Below the pieces are notes generated by a model. It worked only from the letters and a program-made list of their open reading frames with translations. It had not been told where the DNA came from and did no database searches. 64,000 bases of DNA from Deltaproteobacteria bacterium (lineage in GTDB: Bacteria; Myxococcota_A; UBA9042; PHBI01; JACKFB01): NCBI GenBank assembly GCA_020632695.1, contig JACKFB010000014.1:62001-126000 (forward strand), written 5' to 3'. The position numbers and the translations under genes are program-made. Shown piece by piece: positions 30,747 through 37,621 of the stretch (position 1 is its first letter; each line of letters starts with the position of its first letter).

Positions 30747-30876
30747 GCCACCGCTGACGACGTCGCTCCCTCGCGTCGGGCCTGCGACGGGCCTGGGGCC
30801 CGACTCGGCCCGCGCTCGGTCGCGCCGCCGCCAGCGGCGGCCTCGCTCGCCTCATTCGGCGCCTCTACATCGATGG
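30747..30876 (-). repeat. Conserved dispersed module core, inverted copy (locus C)
   Basis: Reverse complement of the module from ATCGATGTAGAGG to the TCAGCGGTGGCC segment. The GTAGCC...CTCGGCC tail is replaced directly by hexamer array. The hairpin arms GCCGCC/GGCGGC and GTCGGGCC/GGCCCGAC are intact, and the core is more like the E2 copy than like locus B. Confidence 0.85.
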
Positions 30877-31020
30877 CGGCCTCGGCCTCGGTCTCGGTCC
30901 CGGTCTCGGTCTCGGTCTCGGTCTCGGCCTCGGTCTCGGTCTCGGTCTCGGCCTCGGCCTCGGTCTCGGTCCCGGCCCCGGTCCCGGCCTCGGTGCCGGC
31001 GCCGGCCTCGGTGCCGTCGC
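30877..31020 (-). repeat. GAGACC-type hexamer array, inner part (locus C)
   Basis: GGTCTC/GGCCTC units running up to about 50 bases before the aminotransferase start. Any promoter of that gene must lie inside or beyond this array. Confidence 0.8.
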
Positions 31021-31071
31021 CTGCGCCTCGCAGACTTGGAATCGCGCTTCACGCGGGCTAGAACCCTGGGC

Positions 31072-32238
31072 ATGCCTGCTCGACCCCGGGTCTCTGCCAC
31101 TACCGCCGCTCTCAGCGCCCAGGTGTTCACGCCGCTTCGCGAGCGCATCGCGGCGCATGTGGGGCCGCTTCATCTGCTGAACATCGGCGACAGCTTCCTC
31201 GAGCCGCCCGCCGTCGCCCGCACCGAGGCGCTGCTGAGCGCGGAGCTGCCTCATCTTCATCGCTACGCGCCGGTGCAGGGGCTGCCGGAGCTCCTGGATG
31301 CGGCGGTCCGCAAGGTGCAGCGGCGCTCGGGGGTGGCCATCGACCGCGCCGATGTGCAGGTGGTCTCGGGCGCCACCGCCGGCCTGATGACCCTGTGTCA
31401 GGCGCTCATCGATCCTGGCGACGAGGTGCTGCTGCCGGCCCCCTTCTGGCCGCTCTTCCCGGGCATCGTCGCCTGCCGGGGCGCCCGGGCCGTGCAGATC
31501 CCGCTATACGACCGGCTCGACGACCCCGCGCTCGACGCCGAGGCGCTCTTCGAAGCCGCCTGCACGCCGCGCACCGCGGCCATCTACCTCAACTCGCCGC
31601 ACAACCCCACCGGCCGGGTGCTGCCGGCGCCGGTCGTCGAGGCCGCCATCCAGGTCGCCCGCCGCCACGACCTCTGGGTGTTCTGCGACGAGGTCTACGA
31701 AGACCTCTACTTCGGCGACACCCCGCCCGCGCCGCTCTGGACCCACCCCGACCTGCGCGAGCGCGCCTTCGCCATCCACAGCATGTCCAAGGGCTACGCC
31801 ATGGCCGGCGCCCGCGTCGGCTTCATCCACGGCCCGCCCGAGGGCATGGCCGCCGTCCGCGCCGCCCAGACCTTCACCACCTACTGCGCGCCCCGGCCCA
31901 TGCAGGTCGCCGCCGCCCGCGCGCTGGACGCCGGCGACGCCTGGCTGGCCGACGCGCGCCGCCTCTACCAGGGCGCCGCCGAGCAGGTCACCGCCGGGCT
32001 CGGCCTGCCCCCGGTCGAGGGGGGCACCTTCCTCTTCTTCGACGCCGCACCCTGGTGCGGTGGCGCCGCGGACTGCACGCCGTTTCTCGAGCGTTGCATC
32101 GACTCGGGGGTCGTGCTGACCCCCGGCGCCGCCTCGGGTCAGGCCTACGCCTCCTGGGTGCGCCTGTGCTTCTCCATCCTGCCCCCCGACGAACTGGCCG
32201 ACGCCGTCACGCGCCTCGCCGGCGTCATGTCCCGCTGA
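31072..32238 (+). CDS. PLP-dependent aminotransferase, class I/II
   Basis: A 388-residue fold-type I aminotransferase. Recognisable are YAPVQGLPELLDAAV, the cofactor-binding VVSGATAGL, YLNSPHNPTGRV, VFCDEVYEDLYF, and the Schiff-base lysine in SMSKGYAMAGARVGF; a late RLCFS supplies the carboxylate-binding Arg. The closest general type is aspartate/alanine-type aminotransferase; the amino donor cannot be predicted. The start is uncertain: ATG 31072 gives a normal length but has only a weak ribosome site, and repeat DNA lies directly upstream. The next gene, a secreted protein, follows after 17 bp. Confidence 0.87.
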   Translation: MPARPRVSATTAALSAQVFTPLRERIAAHVGPLHLLNIGDSFLEPPAVARTEALLSAELPHLHRYAPVQGLPELLDAAVRKVQRRSGVAIDRADVQVVSGATAGLMTLCQALIDPGDEVLLPAPFWPLFPGIVACRGARAVQIPLYDRLDDPALDAEALFEAACTPRTAAIYLNSPHNPTGRVLPAPVVEAAIQVARRHDLWVFCDEVYEDLYFGDTPPAPLWTHPDLRERAFAIHSMSKGYAMAGARVGFIHGPPEGMAAVRAAQTFTTYCAPRPMQVAAARALDAGDAWLADARRLYQGAAEQVTAGLGLPPVEGGTFLFFDAAPWCGGAADCTPFLERCIDSGVVLTPGAASGQAYASWVRLCFSILPPDELADAVTRLAGVMSR

Positions 32239-32255
32239 ACACCGGAGCCACGCCC

Positions 32256-32903
32256 ATGCAGCTCATCCACGCTCGCCGCGCCATCTCCACCCTCGCCGTC
32301 CTCCTCGCGGCGGCGTGCGCCCCGGCGGCGCTGGCGGCGCCCACCCCCATCGCCCGCGAGTTCCGCTTCCAGAAGGTCGACACCAAGGGCGTCGAGGGCG
32401 AAGACCGCGCGATGCTGGCCGGTGAGGAGGTGTGGGGCGCTCCCTGCTTCTTCGAGGCCGAGGCCTTCCACGACACCAAGGCCTTCGCCCTGCTGGTGCA
32501 CGTCAAGGATGGCGTCCGCCAGGCCTACGTGGGCGGCCTGACCACGCCGCTGGCCCCCTTCGACTTCAGCGCCCTGGCCGAGGGCGGCCGGCCGGTGCTC
32601 GAGCCCGAGGGGGCGTCGATCCAGTGCGTGCGCCTGGCGACCTCGCAGCGCATGGGCGCCATCGTGGTCCCCTACCGCCTCGAGCAGGAGCGCAAGCCCC
32701 GCTACGCCCTCATCCGGGTGAAGCTGCTGGGCCAGCAGGCGCCCGAGGCGGTGCTGGTCGGGGCCTACGGCAGCAACGCCGAGGCCATCCGCGAGGCGGC
32801 CAACGTCATCCCCCAGTGGGACGATCGGCTGCCGGCGCCCTGGTTCGGGTTCCTCAAGCCCAAGCTGGCGGAGGTGTGCCTCCGCACCGACTGCCCGCGC
32901 TGA
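32256..32903 (+). CDS. Secreted protein of unknown function
   Basis: A 215-residue protein with a Sec signal peptide (MQLIHARRAISTLAVLLAAACAPAALA, cleavage near residue 27; the Cys lies too early to be a clear lipobox). The mature part carries three Cys residues and a beta-rich middle (AFALLVHVKDGVRQAYVGG, MGAIVVPYRLEQERKPRYALIRVKLLG). No family was recognised. It lies 17 bp after the aminotransferase gene and is probably co-transcribed, which alone does not indicate function. Confidence 0.65.
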   Translation: MQLIHARRAISTLAVLLAAACAPAALAAPTPIAREFRFQKVDTKGVEGEDRAMLAGEEVWGAPCFFEAEAFHDTKAFALLVHVKDGVRQAYVGGLTTPLAPFDFSALAEGGRPVLEPEGASIQCVRLATSQRMGAIVVPYRLEQERKPRYALIRVKLLGQQAPEAVLVGAYGSNAEAIREAANVIPQWDDRLPAPWFGFLKPKLAEVCLRTDCPR

Positions 32904-32950
32904 CGCCGCAGGCCGATCGCGCCTCGCGCGGCGCCCTCGCGTCTCCGCCG

Positions 32951-32972
32951 GGTGGATGAAGCGTACTCCACC
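32951..32972. promoter_or_regulatory. 22-bp inverted repeat GGTGGA-N10-TCCACC upstream of ino1
   Basis: Perfect 6-base arms with a 10-base centre. A second element at 35348-35369 matches it at 19 of 22 positions when reverse-complemented. It lies about 120 bases before a candidate sigma-54 promoter, the usual distance for an enhancer-binding protein site. The rest of the 308-bp gap before ino1 holds that promoter and nothing else recognised. Confidence 0.5.
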
Positions 32973-33093
32973 CCGAGGCCCCCACGCCGGCCCGACGGGG
33001 GCAGCGTTTTCGCAGTCATGGATTGGGTTTGCCCGCGCGCATGCTGCGTGCTAGACACCGCGCCACCCGGTACCGGACTGTGCCTGCCTGGCG

Positions 33094-33109
33094 TGGCACG
33101 GACCGTGCA
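33094..33109 (+). promoter_or_regulatory. Candidate sigma-54 promoter of ino1
   Basis: TGGCACG-GACC-GTGCA has the -24 GG and -12 GC at correct spacing and differs from the consensus TGGCACG-N4-TTGCA by one base. The predicted transcript start lies about 90 bases before the ino1 ATG. Confidence 0.5.
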
Positions 33110-33211
33110 CACCGCAGCGCGACACACATGCGGCGCTCCCGTCTGGTCTCCCCGAGGCACCCCCGCCCCGCTCCGGCCAGCGCCACGCGCCCGCTCGGGA
33201 GCCTCGTAGCC

Positions 33212-34525
33212 ATGACCCACTCCGCGAACCCCATCCCCCCGCACTCCGGCAAGCTGCTCGTCCTGACCCCCGGCATGGGCGCCGTCGCGACGACCTTCAT
33301 CGCCGGCGTCGAGGCCATCCGCCAGGGCAACGCCCAGCCGGTGGGCTCGGTGAGCCAGCTCCAGACCATCCGCCTGGGCCACCGCTCGGAGAACCGCAAC
33401 CCGCTGATCCGCGACTTCGTCCCGCTGGCGCCGCTGTCGGACCTGGCCTTCGCCGGCTGGGACGTCTACCCCGACGACGCCTACGACGCCGCCGCCCGCG
33501 CCCAGGTGCTGAACCCGCAGGACCTCTCGCCCCTGGCCGACTTCCTGCACACGGTCAAGCCGATGAAGGCCGCCTTCGACCCGGCCTACGTCAAGCGCCT
33601 CGACGGCCCCAACGTCAAGCCGATGAAGGGCAAGCGTGAGCTGGCCGAGGCCCTGCGCCAGGACATCCGCGACGCCATGGCCAAGGCCGGTGCCAGCCGC
33701 GCCGTCATGGTGTGGTGCGGCTCCACCGAGATCTACCTGCGCCCGGCCGCCTGCCACGAGAGCATCGAGTCCTTCGAGGCGGGCCTGGACGCCAACGACC
33801 CGGCCATCGCGCCGTCCCAGCTCTACGCCTACGCGGCCATCATGGAGGGCGTGCCCTACGCCAACGGCGCCCCGAACCTGTCGGCCGACTCGCCGGCGCT
33901 GGAGCAGCTCGCCATCGAGCGCGGCGTGCCGGTGGCCGGCAAGGACTTCAAGACGGGCCAGACCCTGATGAAGACCATCCTGGCGCCCGGCTTCAAGGCC
34001 CGCATGCTGGCGATCAGCGGCTGGTTCTCGACCAACATCCTGGGCAACCGCGACGGCGAGATCCTCGACGATCCCGACAGCTTCAAGGCCAAGGAGGTCA
34101 CCAAGTCGGGCGTGCTGGACACCATCCTCCAGCCGGAGCTCTACCCGCACCTCTACAAGGACCTCTACCACAAGGTCCGCATCAACTATTACCCGCCCCG
34201 CGGCGACGCGAAGGAGGGCTGGGACAACATCGACATCCGCGGCTGGCTCGACTACCCGATGCAGATCAAGGTCGACTTCCTCTGCCGCGACTCGATCCTC
34301 GCCGCCCCCATCGTGCTGGACCTGGCGCTCTTCCTCGACCTGGCCAGCCGCTCGGGCCGCAAGGGCATCCAGGAGTGGCTCTCCTTCTACTTCAAGAGCC
34401 CCCACACCGAGCCCGGCCACGTCCAGGAGCACGACCTCTTCATCCAGCACGTGCGCATGAAGAACACCCTGCGCGTGATGGCGGGCGAGCGCCCGGTGAC
34501 GCACCTGGACGAGCACGAGGAGTAG
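33212..34525 (+). CDS. ino1: Inositol-3-phosphate synthase
   Basis: A 437-residue NAD-dependent enzyme converting glucose 6-phosphate to 1L-myo-inositol 1(3)-phosphate. The NAD-binding start is LTPGMGAVATTFIAG; the family-typical KDFKTGQTLMKTILAPGF (with active-site Lys), SGWFSTNILGNRDG, YYPPRGDAKEGWDNIDI and MQIKVDFLCRDSILAAPIVLDL are all present. ATG 33212 has GGGAG upstream. Bacteria use the product for phosphatidylinositol, mycothiol, or compatible solutes such as di-myo-inositol phosphate. The downstream nucleotidyltransferase, 3 bp away, suggests the CDP-inositol branch. A candidate sigma-54 promoter and an inverted-repeat site lie upstream. Confidence 0.93.
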   Translation: MTHSANPIPPHSGKLLVLTPGMGAVATTFIAGVEAIRQGNAQPVGSVSQLQTIRLGHRSENRNPLIRDFVPLAPLSDLAFAGWDVYPDDAYDAAARAQVLNPQDLSPLADFLHTVKPMKAAFDPAYVKRLDGPNVKPMKGKRELAEALRQDIRDAMAKAGASRAVMVWCGSTEIYLRPAACHESIESFEAGLDANDPAIAPSQLYAYAAIMEGVPYANGAPNLSADSPALEQLAIERGVPVAGKDFKTGQTLMKTILAPGFKARMLAISGWFSTNILGNRDGEILDDPDSFKAKEVTKSGVLDTILQPELYPHLYKDLYHKVRINYYPPRGDAKEGWDNIDIRGWLDYPMQIKVDFLCRDSILAAPIVLDLALFLDLASRSGRKGIQEWLSFYFKSPHTEPGHVQEHDLFIQHVRMKNTLRVMAGERPVTHLDEHEE

Positions 34526-34528
34526 GCG

Positions 34529-35305
34529 ATGGGGCAGCATCCCCGACACCCGACGACCGACCGCACCGGCGTCATCCTGGCCGCGGGCTTCGGGTCGCGG
34601 CTCCAGGGCGTCAGCAGCACCACGTTCCTCAAGCCGCTCACCTCGGTGGGCGGCGAGCCGCTGCTGGTCCGGGCCATCCGCAGCCTCGAGGTCGCCGGGT
34701 GCGCCCGCGTCGTCGTGGTGACCGGCTTCGGCTCGGGCGACGTCGAGACCCAGGTGCGCCGCCTCCACCAGGGCCCGGCGGAGCTGATCTTCGCCGAGAA
34801 CCCGCGCTACGACCTGAAGAACGGCGTCTCGGTGCTGGCCGCCGCGCCGCACGTCCCCGGCGAGTTCGTGCTGATGATGGCCGACCACGTGGTGGACGAC
34901 GACGTGATGATCCTCGCCGGCTCCCACGCGCCGGTGGACGAGGGCGCGACGCTGCTGGTCGACTACAAGCTCGACACGATCTTCGACATGGACGACGCGA
35001 CCAAGGTCCTGAGCGACGGCGATCGCATCCGCGCCATCGGCAAGCAGCTCACCGACTTCGACTGCGTGGACACCGGGGTCTTCGTGTGCACCCGGGCGCT
35101 GATGGCCGCGCTCGAGCGGGTCTTCGCGGCCCAGGGCGACGCCTCTTTGTCGGACGGCATCCAGGCGCTGGCCGACGCCGGCCGGATGCGCCTGCTCGAT
35201 ATCGGCGGCGGCTTCTGGCAGGACGTCGACACGCCGGAGATGCTGGCCCACGCCGAGTCCGTGCTCTCGGCCCGCCAGCAGACCGCGCGCGCCGCCGGGA
35301 TCTGA
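34529..35305 (+). CDS. Nucleotidyltransferase, probable inositol-phosphate cytidylyltransferase
   Basis: A 258-residue GT-A-fold NTP transferase. GVILAAGFGSRLQG (about residues 14-27) is the nucleotide signature, KPLTSVGGEPLLVRAIRSL follows, and LMMADHVVDDDVM resembles the acidic metal site of inositol-1-phosphate cytidylyltransferases (IPCT). It lacks the membrane CDP-alcohol phosphatidyltransferase half found in archaeal and thermophile IPCT-DIPPS fusions. GAGGAG in the end of ino1 serves as ribosome site and the gap is 3 bp, so ino1 product is the likely substrate, giving CDP-inositol. A sugar-phosphate or phosphocholine nucleotidyltransferase remains the alternative. Confidence 0.75.
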   Translation: MGQHPRHPTTDRTGVILAAGFGSRLQGVSSTTFLKPLTSVGGEPLLVRAIRSLEVAGCARVVVVTGFGSGDVETQVRRLHQGPAELIFAENPRYDLKNGVSVLAAAPHVPGEFVLMMADHVVDDDVMILAGSHAPVDEGATLLVDYKLDTIFDMDDATKVLSDGDRIRAIGKQLTDFDCVDTGVFVCTRALMAALERVFAAQGDASLSDGIQALADAGRMRLLDIGGGFWQDVDTPEMLAHAESVLSARQQTARAAGI

Positions 35306-35347
35306 CCGCGGCGCGTTCGCCTCGCCACCCACGCCCTGGCGCCCGAA

Positions 35348-35369
35348 GGTGGAGTACGCGTGCTCCACC
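35348..35369. promoter_or_regulatory. 22-bp inverted repeat GGTGGAG-N8-CTCCACC upstream of the argC-like gene
   Basis: Perfect 7-base arms. It is the inverted partner of the element at 32951-32972, with 19 of 22 positions shared. It sits 43 bp after the nucleotidyltransferase stop and 53 bp before the argC-like start, so it could be an operator, a shared regulator site, or a terminator stem without T-run. Confidence 0.5.
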
Positions 35370-35422
35370 TCGCCTCCCCGTGGGTACTGCCGCCCCCGGA
35401 TCCCCCGTGGTAGATTCGAGCC

Positions 35423-36502
35423 ATGACCCGAGACACCCCCATCCGCGTCGGCATCTGCGGCATCACCGCCTACACCGGGCAGGAGGCCGCGCGCCTGGTC
35501 GCCGGTCACCCGGACATGCACGTGGTCACCGCCTCGAGCGACGGCATGGCCGGCCGGCGCCTCAGCGCCCTGGACCGCGACCTGGGCGAGCAGGGCGACG
35601 CGATGGTGGTCGGGCACGGTGACGCCGTGGCGGCCGCCCGCGACCTCGACTGCGAGCTGATGTTCATCGCCACCACGCCCGAGCTGGCGGTGCGGCTGGT
35701 GCCCTCCTTCCGCGAGGCGGGCGTGCGGGTGGTCGACCTCTCGGGCGCTCACCGCCTGTCCGACCCCGCCGTCCACATGAGCGCCTACGGCCTGGACAAC
35801 CGCAGCGACGCCTGCAGCGCCGAGGCCGTCTACGGCCTGAGCGAGTGGGCGGGCCCCGAGCTGAGCACCGCCGGGCTGGTGGCCAACCCGGGCGGCTTCC
35901 CGACGGCCATCCTCCTGGCGCTGCTCCCCCTGTGCCACGGCGGGCTGGTCGACCTGGGCAGCGTGGTGGTCGACGGCAAGTTCGGCACCACAGGCGCCGG
36001 CCGCAGCGCCCGCATCCCGCTGCTCTACAGCGAGCTCTTCGGCAACTTCTACATGGATCTGGTGGGCCCCAACCGCCACATCCCCGAGATCGACCAGGCC
36101 CTGCGCACCCACGGGCACGCGGCGCCCGGCATCACCTTCGTCGCCCACCTCCTGCCCGTGCCCCGCGGCATCTACGCCACCATCTACCTGCGCGTGCCCG
36201 GCGAGTCGGACGCCCGCGTCGCCGCCGAGCGGGTCGCCTCGACCCTGGCCACCCACTACGAGGGGGCGCCCTTCGTCCAGGTGCTCGAGCGCCCCGAGGA
36301 GGTGCACCTCGACCACGTGGTGGGCACCAACCGCTGCCGCATGGCCGCGACCTCGGACCCCCACGGCGGGCGCGTGGTCGTGGTGAGCGCCCTGGACAAC
36401 CTGGTCAAGGGCGGCGCCGGACAGGCGGTGCAGAACGCCAACCGCATGTTCGGCCTCGACGAGTCGGCCGGCCTGGCCCTGCGGAGCTTCGGCCGGCCCT
36501 GA
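35423..36502 (+). CDS. argC: N-acetyl-gamma-glutamyl-phosphate reductase homologue lacking the catalytic cysteine
   Basis: A 359-residue ArgC-family protein (type 1 length). NADP-binding start GICGITAYTGQEAARLV, VVDLSGAHRLSD, the His-containing HLLPVPRGIYATIYLR, and SALDNLVKGGAGQAVQNAN are conserved. The catalytic motif NPGCYPT, however, reads NPGGFPT: Gly158 replaces the Cys that forms the thioester with the acyl-phosphate. The DNA (AACCCGGGCGGCTTCCCG) is unambiguous and the frame is intact on both sides. The protein may be inactive as a reductase, act on another step, or be a regulatory paralogue. No other arginine genes are nearby. It converges with purC, 13 bp apart. Confidence 0.8.
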   Translation: MTRDTPIRVGICGITAYTGQEAARLVAGHPDMHVVTASSDGMAGRRLSALDRDLGEQGDAMVVGHGDAVAAARDLDCELMFIATTPELAVRLVPSFREAGVRVVDLSGAHRLSDPAVHMSAYGLDNRSDACSAEAVYGLSEWAGPELSTAGLVANPGGFPTAILLALLPLCHGGLVDLGSVVVDGKFGTTGAGRSARIPLLYSELFGNFYMDLVGPNRHIPEIDQALRTHGHAAPGITFVAHLLPVPRGIYATIYLRVPGESDARVAAERVASTLATHYEGAPFVQVLERPEEVHLDHVVGTNRCRMAATSDPHGGRVVVVSALDNLVKGGAGQAVQNANRMFGLDESAGLALRSFGRP

Positions 36503-36515
36503 CCCGCCGCCCGGG

Positions 36516-37469
36516 TCAGCGACCCAGGACCGTGTAGAGGCTCTCGCGCACGTCCTCGGCCGGCGGGACGAAGGGGCGCCCCAGCAGCCGCTCGTGCAGG
36601 CGCGCGTAGGTCTCGGCCAGGTCCAGGCGCACCGCGTCGGGGATCTCCGGCGGCGTGCCCTCCCCCTGGTAGCCGACCCCGATGAGCCACTGCCGGATGT
36701 TTTCCTTGTCGAGCATCTTCTGGGACTCGCCCGCGGCGAAGCGCGCCTCGTACTCGGAGGCCTCCCAGTAGCGGCTGGAGTCGGCCGTGTGGATCTCGTC
36801 GATGACGATCAGCTCGCCGTCCACCAGCCCGAACTCGTACTTGGTGTCCACCAGGATGAGTCCGCGCTCGGCCGCCAGCGCCTCGCCCCGGGCGAAGAGC
36901 GCCAGCGCCAGCTCGAAGGCGCGGTCCAGCACGGCCTCCTCGACCATGCCCTGCTCCAGGATGACGCGGCGGCTGATCGGCTCGTCGTGGATGCCCACCT
37001 CGGCCTTGGTCGAGGGCGTGATGATCGGCTGATCCAGGCGCTGGTCGCGGCGGATGCCGGCCGGCAGCGGGACCTCGTACACGCCCGCGCGCCCGGCCTC
37101 CAGGTCGCGCCAGAGCGATCCGGTGACGTAGCGGCGGACGACCACCTCGATGGGCAGCGGATCGGCGCGGCGCACCCGCATCACGTTGGGGTGCGGCACC
37201 TCGAGCAGGTGGTTCGGGCAGATGTCCGCGGTGGCCTCGAAGGCCGCCACCGCGATGGCGTTGAGGATGGCCCCCTTGCAGGGGATCGAGGTCAGCACCA
37301 CGTCGAAGGCCGACAGGCGATCGGTGGTGATCATCCAGATCTCGTCGTCACCGACGAAGAGCTCCCGAACCTTGCCGCGGCGGTGGGTGCCGAGGTGGGC
37401 GAGCCGGTCGGTGTCCAGGTCGACGAAGTGGCTTCTGAGGTGGCGCGCGAGGCCGTCGCGGAGAGACAT
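36516..37469 (-). CDS. purC: Phosphoribosylaminoimidazole-succinocarboxamide synthase
   Basis: A 317-residue SAICAR synthetase of the longer type, adding aspartate to CAIR in purine synthesis. Landmarks: RRGKVRELF near the N-terminus, ITTDRLSAFDV, the Arg-rich VVRRYVTGSLW, ILVDTKYEFGLVDGELIVIDEIHTADSSRYW, and DKENIRQWL. GGGGG lies five to ten bases before ATG 37469; a longer upstream frame has no similarity. It is a single gene here, divergent from the DUF1592 operon across a 150-bp region that also carries a candidate promoter facing the other way. Confidence 0.95.
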   Translation of the reverse strand: MSLRDGLARHLRSHFVDLDTDRLAHLGTHRRGKVRELFVGDDEIWMITTDRLSAFDVVLTSIPCKGAILNAIAVAAFEATADICPNHLLEVPHPNVMRVRRADPLPIEVVVRRYVTGSLWRDLEAGRAGVYEVPLPAGIRRDQRLDQPIITPSTKAEVGIHDEPISRRVILEQGMVEEAVLDRAFELALALFARGEALAAERGLILVDTKYEFGLVDGELIVIDEIHTADSSRYWEASEYEARFAAGESQKMLDKENIRQWLIGVGYQGEGTPPEIPDAVRLDLAETYARLHERLLGRPFVPPAEDVRESLYTVLGR

Positions 37470-37563
37470 CGAAACCCCCGTGTGGCGTGAGGAGGCCGCA
37501 TCCTTGAGCGGATCCGGGCGAGGATCAACCCTCGATTCGCGGCGGCGAGCGCCGGCCGAGGTG

Positions 37564-37593
37564 TTGACACTCAGTGCCACGAAATCCTAGCGT
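37564..37593 (+). promoter_or_regulatory. Candidate sigma-70 promoter of the DUF1592 operon
   Basis: A perfect TTGACA (37564-37569) is followed after 18 bases by TAGCGT (37588-37593), a poor -10. It supports the downstream TTG start at 37622, whose ribosome site GGAGG is at 37612-37616. Confidence 0.35.
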
Positions 37594-37621
37594 GGGCTCC
37601 ACCGAGGCAGTGGAGGCTGCG

